DNA of 12,320 nt from Spirochaetia bacterium (GTDB lineage Bacteria; Spirochaetota; Spirochaetia; Treponematales; Treponemataceae): NCBI GenBank assembly GCA_900769325.1, contig CAAGGF010000150.1, forward strand, positions 1-12,320, in the 5' to 3' direction. A program made the position numbers and the translations under genes. Positions 7,815 through 12,320 of this stretch are shown one piece after another (the first letter of the stretch is position 1; each line of letters starts with the position of its first letter). The notes under the pieces were generated by a model, which worked only from the letters and a program-made list of their open reading frames with translations, made no database searches and was not told the origin of the DNA.

Positions 7815-7967
7815 TTAATCTAAAATTTCAGATTTTTTTATTTTTTTTTCGGAATACCCTTGAGGCTCTGTAACTGTTGGTTCTTCAGAGTTACTTGACG
7901 GATTTGCGCAAGAGAAAAGTACAAAAACCATCACCAAAATACTTAAAATCTTAAAAATCTTCTTCAG
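7815..7967 (-). CDS. Small lipoprotein with apparent CTG start
   Basis: The minus strand has GAGGAG (7974-7979), a 6-nt gap, then CTG AAG AAG ATT. Reading from this CTG gives 50 residues: KKIFKILSILVMVFVLFSC, then ANPSSNSEEPTVTEPQGYSE, and a lysine-rich tail. The leader has two lysines, a hydrophobic core and a lipobox LFSC with cysteine at residue 20. This is a textbook spirochaete lipoprotein signal, followed by a Ser/Asn/Glu-rich tether. The only ATG (codon 13) would destroy the signal peptide. I therefore infer a CTG initiation or a recently mutated ATG. An A9 run and an A7 run near the 3' end could slip. It may be a small surface or periplasmic lipoprotein, or the remnant of a longer one. 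Confidence 0.6.
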   Translation of the reverse strand: MKKIFKILSILVMVFVLFSCANPSSNSEEPTVTEPQGYSEKKIKKSEILD

Positions 7968-8097
7968 TTTAATCTCCTCACTTTGACTTACAAAAGCTGA
8001 ATCTTCTTCCGTTTTTGATACTTAATTTTACTCTTCCATGAATGTTTTTGTCTTAAACTACTTAATTCAAAGTTTTTAGGAATTTTTCCCAAAAGTA
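7968..8097. other. Intergenic stretch, presumed left edge of the accessory region
   Basis: This AT-rich spacer lies between the divergent lipoprotein and toxin-antitoxin genes. I see the lipoprotein SD at its left end but no convincing promoter for that gene, no gene, and no copy of the attC-like core seen at 8809 and 12043. The left border of the inserted DNA should lie here or just to the right, but is not marked by any repeat I can recognise. Confidence 0.5.
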
Positions 8098-8109
8098 ACA
8101 ACAATAAAT

Positions 8110-8138
8110 TTGACAACAAATATGTTGTAATATATAAT
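8110..8138 (+). promoter_or_regulatory. Consensus sigma70 promoter of the toxin-antitoxin pair
   Basis: TTGACA (8110-8115) and TATAAT (8133-8138) are both exact consensus and 17 nt apart. A strong cassette-borne promoter is typical of toxin-antitoxin modules, which must be expressed wherever they are inserted. Confidence 0.85.
8113..8128. promoter_or_regulatory. Putative autoregulatory operator of the toxin-antitoxin pair
   Basis: ACAACA (8113-8118) and TGTTGT (8123-8128) form a 6-bp inverted repeat with a 4-bp centre, lying over the -35 box and spacer. A third half-site, ACAACA within ACAACAATA, lies upstream at 8098-8106. Binding by the Phd/YefM-type antitoxin, alone or with toxin, would block RNA polymerase. 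The operator role is inferred from position and family behaviour. Confidence 0.6.
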
Positions 8139-8163
8139 ACAAATAGTTACTGGAGGTGGCATT

Positions 8164-8484
8164 ATGAAAGCAATGAACGCATTAAACGTGCTTGATTCTA
8201 TAATTCCCATAAGTCTTTTTAATAAGGGACAGGCAAACAAGATTTTTGCTGATGTAAAGAAATTTGGAACTCGTATTGTTGTAAAAAACAATGCACCTGA
8301 ATGTATTCTGATGAGTCCGCAAACCTATCAGCAGATGATGGAAGAATATGAAAACGCAATCCTTGCGGCTGAGGCTGAAAAACGTCTGGCAAAAAACAGT
8401 GAATATATTTCGCATGATGCTGTTATGAAAGAATTTGGTCTTGAGGAGTCGGACTTAGACGATGTGGAAGTAAATCTGGAGTAA
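8164..8484 (+). CDS. Phd/YefM-family type II antitoxin
   Basis: The 106-residue protein has a Phd/YefM-like DNA-binding and dimerisation region (about 12-63), including NKGQANKIFADVKKFG and then IVVKNNAPECILMSPQTYQQMM. The conserved order K-x-G, VKNN-P-E-C, L-SP-x-x-Y is typical of the family. A helical, increasingly acidic tail (64-106, ending ESDLDDVEVNLE) is the expected toxin-wrapping region. GGAGG at 8152-8156 is 7 nt from the ATG. The gene is followed after 3 nt by the toxin, whose SD (GGAG, 8478-8481) overlaps the antitoxin stop, which gives coupled synthesis. It should neutralise the toxin and repress the shared promoter. Confidence 0.87.
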   Translation: MKAMNALNVLDSIIPISLFNKGQANKIFADVKKFGTRIVVKNNAPECILMSPQTYQQMMEEYENAILAAEAEKRLAKNSEYISHDAVMKEFGLEESDLDDVEVNLE

Positions 8485-8487
8485 GAG

Positions 8488-8808
8488 ATGGATTGGGAAA
8501 TAAAGTATCATCCGCTTGCAAAAGAAGAACTTGCACGTCTTGACGGTTCTGTCCGTAAGATAGTTTTAAAAGGAATTATTAAAGTCTCTGCTAATCCAAA
8601 ACCCCAAAGTGAAGGTGGCTATGGGAAGCCTTTAGGGAACAAAGCCGGTAATGATTTAACAGGACTGTTAAAGATAAAATACCGCGACATTGGAATCAGG
8701 GTTGTTTATAAACTTGTGGAAGATGAAAAAACGCATAACATGTATATTCTTGTAATTTCTGCAAGGACTGATAACGAAGTTTACGATTTGGCTGGAAAAA
8801 GGAAATAG
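8488..8808 (+). CDS. RelE/ParE-superfamily toxin, RelE-like
   Basis: This 106-residue protein starts WEIKYHPLAKEELARL, the usual first strand and helix of RelE/ParE toxins. It carries GYGKPLGNKAGNDLTGLLKIKYRDIGIRVVY-type strands in its centre. The catalytic residues described for Escherichia coli RelE can be matched by spacing: K62, K64 and R71 for K52, K54 and R61, and R93 and Y99 for R81 and Y87. I therefore favour a ribosome-dependent mRNA endonuclease over a gyrase-directed ParE. It lies 3 nt after the antitoxin gene. The stop codon is followed immediately by the attC-like site, the usual position for the last gene of an integron cassette. Confidence 0.87.
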   Translation: MDWEIKYHPLAKEELARLDGSVRKIVLKGIIKVSANPKPQSEGGYGKPLGNKAGNDLTGLLKIKYRDIGIRVVYKLVEDEKTHNMYILVISARTDNEVYDLAGKRK

Positions 8809-8873
8809 CACATAACATAAAATTCAAAACCGACAACGACTTTCGTCGTTGCGATTTAATTTTTAGTTATGTG
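8809..8873 (+). other. attC-like integron recombination site 1
   Basis: The site opens with CACATAAC (8809-8816), directly after the toxin stop, and closes with the exact complement GTTATGTG (8866-8873). Between these cores lie imperfectly paired arms with an unpaired extra base, closing on a perfect 7-bp stem, CAACGAC / GTCGTTG, with a TTTC loop (8834-8851). Length (65 bp), outer 7-8-bp cores with GTT at the crossover position, internal arms with an extrahelical base and a small apical loop all fit the attC fold. The core GTTATGT departs from GTTRRRY at one base, as GTTATGC in Vibrio repeats does. It could alternatively be an unrelated palindromic repeat. Confidence 0.6.
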
Positions 8874-8932
8874 GACGCCCGCTACTTGAGGTGCTTGTGT
8901 TAAGAAATATAGAAATATACCGATTTTTAAAT

Positions 8933-8936
8933 GAGG
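8933..8936 (+). promoter_or_regulatory. Ribosome binding site deciding the endonuclease start
   Basis: GAGG 6 nt before the ATG at 8943 favours MDIEKICNEV as the N-terminus; the ATG at 8931 actually overlaps this SD. No strong promoter is clear between the attC-like site and the gene; a weak candidate is TTGAGG near 8887 with TATAGA 16 nt later. Confidence 0.55.
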
Positions 8937-8942
8937 TATAAA

Positions 8943-9641
8943 ATGGATATAGAGAAAATATGTAATGAAGTTCTTGATGAGCTTAACCCTTGCTACGATA
9001 TAGAAATGTCTTTGAAAAATTCTTTTATCACAGTTATAAAATATTTAAATCAATTCCCAGAAAATCTTTCAGTTCGTTCAAAAAATAATATTCCTGACGT
9101 AAAAACAAAAGAAGGAATAGAACAATTAGCCGTTTCATATTTTAACGGATTCCATTCGCCTACAGTCCCGAAACTTCCGCAAACTGTACCGGATGAAATG
9201 GTAAGTTTTATAATGGAAATTGTTTTCAATCATTCAAAGAAAGAAACCGAAGAAATCAAAATAACACATTTGGAATCAATGGCTTCAGAAAATGCTGTTG
9301 GAGCACTTTTGGAAAGATATTTAGATTCTGTTCTAAGAGAAAAAGGTTGGGCTTGGTGTTGTGGAAATTTTGTAAAAGCTATCGACTTTATAAAATTTGA
9401 CAATGGAGTGTGGTTTGAATTACAGATAAAAAACAGAAGTAATACAGAAAATTCTTCAAGTAGTAAAATCAGAGAAGGCACTTCAATTCATAAATGGTAT
9501 AGAACAGAAGCAAAAACTGGCGAAACGATGTGGAATAATGTACCAGAGCCTATGAAAGGTTTTAATCTTTCAGAAGAAGGATTTAAAAAGTTTGTAGAAC
9601 AATACTTGAAAAAGAATATAAATCTAGGAAAAGGAAATTAG
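8943..9641 (+). CDS. Type II restriction endonuclease, SinI-like
   Basis: I start at 8943 (232 aa), since GAGG at 8933-8936 is 6 nt from that ATG; the ATG at 8931 has no SD. The C-terminal half has a likely PD-(D/E)xK-type core: AIDFIKFDNGVWFELQIKNR. From the longer start the candidate residues are D152, E163, Q165 and K167, that is D...QxK or D...E-x3-K. It is followed by a Ser-rich loop and HKWYRTE. Overall length and this region resemble the SinI family (Pfam RE_SinI), whose type member cuts GGWCC; specificity here is only inferred. It converges with a C5 methyltransferase gene across a shared terminator, forming a restriction-modification pair. The N-terminal half is helical without a motif I can name. 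Confidence 0.68.
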   Translation: MDIEKICNEVLDELNPCYDIEMSLKNSFITVIKYLNQFPENLSVRSKNNIPDVKTKEGIEQLAVSYFNGFHSPTVPKLPQTVPDEMVSFIMEIVFNHSKKETEEIKITHLESMASENAVGALLERYLDSVLREKGWAWCCGNFVKAIDFIKFDNGVWFELQIKNRSNTENSSSSKIREGTSIHKWYRTEAKTGETMWNNVPEPMKGFNLSEEGFKKFVEQYLKKNINLGKGN

Positions 9642-9644
9642 GAT

Positions 9645-9681
9645 AAAAAAGTCGTGAAAATCAAGTTTTCACGACTTTTTT
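9645..9681. terminator. Bidirectional rho-independent terminator between endonuclease and methyltransferase
   Basis: A 16-bp perfect stem (AAAAAAGTCGTGAAAA / TTTTCACGACTTTTTT) with a 5-nt loop lies 3 bp after the endonuclease stop and 2 bp before the end of the convergent methyltransferase gene. The T-runs on both strands make it a terminator in either direction. Confidence 0.92.
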
Positions 9682-9683
9682 CT

Positions 9684-11117
9684 TTATACAGCAAAAGCAA
9701 ATAAATCTGGTTGTTCTGATTTTTTCAATCGTTTTTCCATAAGCTTTTTTATTGAAACATCATCCGTATATGTATAACGCGAAAAAGGAAAATCGACAGG
9801 TGGCAAATCTAACGGTTGATTTGTAACAAGTTTTACAATCTGCTTGCCTATTGCACAACCTAAGCTAATTGGAACTGCATTACCAATTTGCTTGTAAACA
9901 TCCTTCATTTCTCCAAAAAATTTCCAATCATCTGGAAACTCTTGAATCCTTGCATATTCTTGAATGCTAAGAGGTCTGTCTTTTTCTGGATGGCATAAAT
10001 CTGTAGCAGGCATTGTTGGGTCTGTTACAAGAGTTGGAGAAGGTTCATCCCAACCTACACGGCGGAAAAATCCAGTTTTTCCGCCACCGAGTTTGAGTTT
10101 TTCCCCCATAGCTTCATACTGAATTTCCTGTGGTAAATGTTTCCAATATTGTCCAGCTTTGAGCATTTTAAAATACTTCAAACGCTTTTCTGGAAATTTC
10201 ATTGCTTTCTGTTCATTTTCTTTTAAGTCAGAAATAACTTCTCTTACTGTTCGCCATTTTGGTAAGCCAAAATTTCCAAATTCATCATTTGTTGGTGACA
10301 AATATGGAACTTTTTGACCATCACGAGAACAGAAAAATACAACACGTTCTCGTTTTTGTGGAGCACCATAATTTGCAGCATTGTAAAGATTAAAAGTCAC
10401 TGTATAACCGCCTTCTTCCAGTTTATGCAGAATATAAAGCAAAGCTCCGCCTTTTTTTTCTTCTGGTGTTTTAGGTGCAAAACCGTACCGTTTTTCCATT
10501 TCTTCACATTCGAAAGGAGCAGATAAAATTCCTCTTACATTTTCAATTACTGCAAATTTGGGACGAAGTTCCAGTATTCTGTCAATAAAAGTTAAAAATA
10601 CATTTCCACGTTTATCTTGGAAACCTTTTCTTTGACCTGCGGTACTAAAAGCCTGGCATGGCGGTCCACCAATAACTAAATCTATTTCTTGATTTTCAGA
10701 AATATTTGCAAATTTTCTAATTTCACTTGCAGAGTAATTGTTTATGTCCCCAATAAGGCCAATATTTGGGCGATTCAGCAAAATAGTTTTTCGAGCATTC
10801 GGTTCTATTTCAGAAGTTAAAAGCGGATGTATTCCAGCTTTTTCAATTCCATAATCCAGCCCCATTGCTCCAGAAAAGAAACTTAATGCTACAATATCGG
10901 GAATTACTGAATCTTTCCGAACTTGGTCGGGAATATCTTTACTTAGTCTAAACATTGTTTCATTATCAGATAAAATATTTGGGTTTATAACCCAGGTTTT
11001 TCCAACCTGTTCAGCTGGAATTTTTCCGTCACGAATAAGTTTTCGTGTATATTGAGGAGTACAATTTAACTTAAGTGATAAATCTTCTACAGAAAGGTAC
11101 TGCTTATTTATTTCCAT
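9684..11117 (-). CDS. DNA (cytosine-5-)-methyltransferase with N-terminal helix-turn-helix
   Basis: The 477-residue protein has an N-terminal HTH_17/excisionase-like domain: YLSVEDLSLKLNCTPQYTRK, then KLIRDGKIPAEQVGKTWVI (7-45). A linker leads to a complete C5-methyltransferase: motif I SFFSGAMGL (79-87), motif IV GGPPCQ with catalytic C154, motif VI ENV (192-194), motif VIII QKRER (254-258), and IGNAVP of motif X (411-416). The target-recognition region lies between about 265 and 385 and includes GGGKTGFFRR and TMPATDLCHPE. It should add a 5-methyl group to cytosine in the sequence cut by the neighbouring endonuclease, possibly GGWCC as for SinI-type systems. The fused HTH may let the enzyme regulate transcription, as known for some C5 methylases such as M.SsoII and M.Ecl18kI. 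No SD is present and the promoter abuts the start. Confidence 0.93.
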   Translation of the reverse strand: MEINKQYLSVEDLSLKLNCTPQYTRKLIRDGKIPAEQVGKTWVINPNILSDNETMFRLSKDIPDQVRKDSVIPDIVALSFFSGAMGLDYGIEKAGIHPLLTSEIEPNARKTILLNRPNIGLIGDINNYSASEIRKFANISENQEIDLVIGGPPCQAFSTAGQRKGFQDKRGNVFLTFIDRILELRPKFAVIENVRGILSAPFECEEMEKRYGFAPKTPEEKKGGALLYILHKLEEGGYTVTFNLYNAANYGAPQKRERVVFFCSRDGQKVPYLSPTNDEFGNFGLPKWRTVREVISDLKENEQKAMKFPEKRLKYFKMLKAGQYWKHLPQEIQYEAMGEKLKLGGGKTGFFRRVGWDEPSPTLVTDPTMPATDLCHPEKDRPLSIQEYARIQEFPDDWKFFGEMKDVYKQIGNAVPISLGCAIGKQIVKLVTNQPLDLPPVDFPFSRYTYTDDVSIKKLMEKRLKKSEQPDLFAFAV

Positions 11118-11123
11118 GAAGAA

Positions 11124-11152
11124 AATATAAATAATCCATTACCGTTTGTCAA
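11124..11152 (-). promoter_or_regulatory. Promoter of the methyltransferase, leaderless
   Basis: On the minus strand TTGACA (11147-11152) is 17 nt from TATATT (11124-11129). Only 6 nt separate the -10 box from the ATG at 11117, so transcription should begin at or next to the A of the start codon. No Shine-Dalgarno sequence exists upstream. Confidence 0.75.
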
Positions 11153-11173
11153 TATTTTATGTATATTTATATT
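11146..11173 (+). promoter_or_regulatory. Divergent promoter of the membrane-protein gene, nearly leaderless
   Basis: TTGTCA (11146-11151) and TATATT (11168-11173) are 16 nt apart and end 8 nt before the ATG at 11182, which also has no SD. The -35 box overlaps that of the divergent methyltransferase promoter by 5 bp, so polymerase should occupy only one at a time. Confidence 0.55.
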
Positions 11174-11181
11174 GTAATATT

Positions 11182-11850
11182 ATGGATTTGTTTAGTTTTA
11201 ATACAATTATACTCATTCTCTTTTATGTTCCTGGGTATATATTTATCCATACTGTGGATTATTTTCTTTTAAAAAGAGAGAAAACTCAGTTTGAAATTAC
11301 AATTCAAGGATTGTTGGCAAGTGTTTGTCTTTTAATTTTCTTTGTTATATGGCCATACCAACCATTCAATGCAAAAAAAGAATTTATTTTACAATTCTTA
11401 TTCAATTTCATTTCATCAAAAGATAAAGAAGTTTTATTTACCAATATTTCACAAAATATAAAATACATTGGAATTATTTATTTCCTATTATGTCTGTATA
11501 GCTTTGTTTTTTCAGTTCTTTACTCTTTAATTCGTAGAACAAAATTAATCTCTTTTATTATTCAATGTGTAACCAAAATAGACTATTTTCAAATCGTATT
11601 CCTAAGATTTTTTCATGAATCAATAAATAAAATGGCTATCGTAACATTAGATGATAATGTTAAATATTGGAGATACATAGTAGGTTCTCCCGATAACGAA
11701 CAATCAAATCATATTATCCTTTACAATCCATTAGTATTTGATAAAAAGAAATTTATTCAGTTGCAAGCTGAAAAAATTTTAATTGATACAAATAAAATTA
11801 AACTTATAGAAGTTTTGCCTAAGGAGGAAGAAAATGGAAAACAAAGATGA
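11182..11850 (+). CDS. DUF6338-like membrane protein
   Basis: I choose the ATG at 11182 (222 aa), since the in-frame ATG at 11146 lies inside the promoter. Three hydrophobic segments are visible: about 7-25 with VPGYIFIH, 42-59, and 94-116. A basic stretch (RRTK) follows. The C-terminal soluble part (about 150-213) has MAIVTLDDNVKYWRYIVGSP and ILIDTNKIKLIEVLP, which looks like a small beta-rich domain. The FYVPGYIF motif in the first helix and this organisation resemble DUF6338, a family without known function. The codons are strikingly AT-rich compared with the efflux operon. It overlaps the next small gene by 17 bp. Its position divergent from the methyltransferase, within the same block, makes a defence-related or accessory role possible but unproven. 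Confidence 0.6.
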   Translation: MDLFSFNTIILILFYVPGYIFIHTVDYFLLKREKTQFEITIQGLLASVCLLIFFVIWPYQPFNAKKEFILQFLFNFISSKDKEVLFTNISQNIKYIGIIYFLLCLYSFVFSVLYSLIRRTKLISFIIQCVTKIDYFQIVFLRFFHESINKMAIVTLDDNVKYWRYIVGSPDNEQSNHIILYNPLVFDKKKFIQLQAEKILIDTNKIKLIEVLPKEEENGKQR

Positions 11851-12037
11851 AAATCAAAACTTTTCTTATGTTGGAGATTCTTGGAATCAATCATTAAATC
11901 GTTTAGGAGAATCATTTACAAGGTCATTTAATTCAAATAATAATCAATTACCGAAAATTGATCCAAGTAAATATAATATTACACCAACTGGACAGGTAAT
12001 AAATAACACAACAAATAATACTCAATCTGAAAAGTAA
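11834..12037 (+). CDS. Small hydrophilic protein paired with the membrane protein
   Basis: This 67-residue protein is rich in Asn, Gln and Ser, without cysteine, signal peptide or membrane segment: MENKDENQNFSYVGDSWNQS, an amphipathic stretch NRLGESFTRSFNS (about 22-34), then a Pro/Thr/Asn tail. GGAGG (11823-11827) is 6 nt from the ATG. The gene begins 17 bp before the upstream membrane-protein gene ends, so the two are translated together and probably function together. I recognise no family. Its stop is followed after 5 bp by the second attC-like site. Confidence 0.6.
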   Translation: MENKDENQNFSYVGDSWNQSLNRLGESFTRSFNSNNNQLPKIDPSKYNITPTGQVINNTTNNTQSEK

Positions 12038-12042
12038 AAATA

Positions 12043-12095
12043 CACATAACAAGCTTCAAAGCGGATGTCGCGGTCAAGCCGCGCCACCGTTTAAG
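12043..12095 (+). other. attC-like integron recombination site 2, right core missing
   Basis: The site begins with CACATAAC, identical to site 1. A left arm (CTTCAAAGCGGATG, then CGCGG) pairs with a right arm (CCGCG, then CACCGTTTAAG) around a TCAAG loop. Alignment of the arms leaves three extra bases unpaired on the left strand, the extrahelical-base pattern typical of attC. The expected right core GTTATGTG is absent: after GTTTAAG at 12089-12095 the sequence turns into an insertion-sequence end. I infer that the IS inserted inside this site. Confidence 0.58.
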
Positions 12096-12129
12096 TGATC
12101 TGCACCCCTAAAAAGTAACACATAAAAAA

Positions 12130-12194
12130 TCGACTGGTGCCGAAAAGGTGACAGATTTGGAGGCAAAAATGGAAAGCGGAAGCGTACCAGTCGA
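12130..12194 (+). repeat. Inverted repeat enclosing the transposase RBS and start
   Basis: TCGACTGGT (12130-12138) and ACCAGTCGA (12186-12194) are perfectly complementary and flank GGAGG (12159-12163) and the ATG at 12169. In a transcript the pair would put the initiation region in a 47-nt loop. It may limit translation from read-through RNA. Confidence 0.55.
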
Positions 12195-12320
12195 GACAAG
12201 AATCAATGCAATTCTTGATTATGAAGTGAAGAAACTGAGCAAAAAGGCGATAGCACGAAAATACGGAGTCAGCGAATCAACCGTAAGGGGCTGGATGCAT
12301 ACAAGAGATTACTTTGTGAA
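12169..12320 (+). CDS. Transposase first ORF (orfA-like), cut by window end
   Basis: Fifty codons are visible, starting MESGSVPVETRINAILDYEV and running to the window end. A helix-turn-helix is clear at about 24-42: LSKKAIARKYGVSESTVRGW. This is the DNA-binding module of IS3-type orfA proteins, which bind the terminal repeats and are joined to the DDE catalytic ORF by a programmed frameshift. GGAGG lies 5 nt before the ATG. Whether the gene is intact cannot be judged. Confidence 0.65.
   Translation, partial: MESGSVPVETRINAILDYEVKKLSKKAIARKYGVSESTVRGWMHTRDYFV

Larger units (their letters stand above)
11124..11173. repeat. 10-bp inverted repeat covering both divergent -10 boxes
   Basis: AATATAAATA (11124-11133) and TATTTATATT (11164-11173) are exact inverse copies placed symmetrically about position 11148.5, the centre of the overlapping -35 boxes. 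The arrangement could be an operator pair or simply a consequence of two similar promoters facing away from each other. Confidence 0.6.
12096..12320 (+). mobile_element. Left end of an insertion sequence, IS3-like
   Basis: The element appears to begin at TGATCTGCACCCC (12096). It starts with TG and has the CTGCACCC stretch that I associate with IS150-type members of the IS3 family. A transposase-type ORF begins 73 bp inside. The right end and target duplication are outside the window, so family and boundary are provisional; the boundary is also supported by the interruption of the attC-like site. Confidence 0.6.

Noticed and set aside
7831..7849. A7 and A9 tracts in the small lipoprotein as a phase-variation switch
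   Set aside because: They lie near the C-terminus where slippage would change only a few residues, and the region is generally AT-rich; not enough to claim.
8488..8808. Toxin as a ParE-type gyrase inhibitor
   Set aside because: The K62/K64/R71/R93/Y99 spacing matches the RNase residues of RelE, so RelE-like activity is the better call.
9645..9681. Considered as a further attC-like site between endonuclease and methyltransferase genes
   Set aside because: The stem is a perfect 16-bp hairpin with T-runs on both sides, no core sites and no extrahelical bases; it is a bidirectional terminator.
11146..11181. N-terminal extension of the membrane protein starting at ATG 11146
   Set aside because: This ATG overlaps the -35 boxes of both divergent promoters and has no SD; the ATG at 11182 gives a normal first membrane helix.
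1..12320. CRISPR array, tRNA or rRNA genes, integrase gene
   Set aside because: No regularly spaced repeats, no cloverleaf or rRNA-like sequence, and no tyrosine-recombinase motifs were seen on either strand.

Overview
The window looks like a low-GC host-associated spirochaete, most likely Treponema. This is inferred from a Borrelia BesA-like hairpin-less efflux adaptor, the base composition and the gene families. It is not proven, because the window holds no rRNA or other phylogenetic marker.

Positions 1-7967, minus strand, appear to be chromosomal backbone. A tight six-gene run from a consensus promoter at 7058-7086 reads leftwards: PilZ-domain protein, RlmM-like rRNA 2'-O-methyltransferase, TolC-family outer-membrane channel, periplasmic adaptor, RND permease, and a PG0541/PII-like transporter-associated protein cut by the window start. 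Genes overlap or lie at most 17 bp apart. Upstream, also on the minus strand, are an exported DUF5666-like protein with a 13-bp perfect inverted repeat in front of it, and a 50-residue lipoprotein that seems to start at CTG.

Positions 8098-12095 are accessory DNA that I read as integron gene-cassette material. A Phd/YefM-RelE/ParE toxin-antitoxin pair with a consensus promoter and operator ends directly at an attC-like folded site (8809-8873). Next comes a block of about 3.2 kb: a SinI-like restriction endonuclease and, converging on it across a bidirectional terminator, a C5-cytosine methyltransferase with an N-terminal helix-turn-helix. Divergent from the methyltransferase are a DUF6338-like membrane protein and a small hydrophilic protein. 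The methyltransferase and membrane-protein genes share a nearly mirror-symmetric divergent promoter with essentially leaderless starts. The block ends in a second attC-like site that starts with the same 8-bp core (CACATAAC).

Positions 12096-12320 are the left end of an insertion sequence (IS3-like terminus, HTH-containing first ORF), which cuts the second attC-like site before its right core. Its transposase start lies in the loop of a long inverted repeat.

No integrase, tRNA, rRNA or CRISPR array is visible. No gene-free stretch exceeds about 200 bp. The most notable reading is a multi-gene cassette carrying restriction-modification plus an uncharacterised membrane/small-protein pair, next to a toxin-antitoxin cassette and disrupted by an IS.
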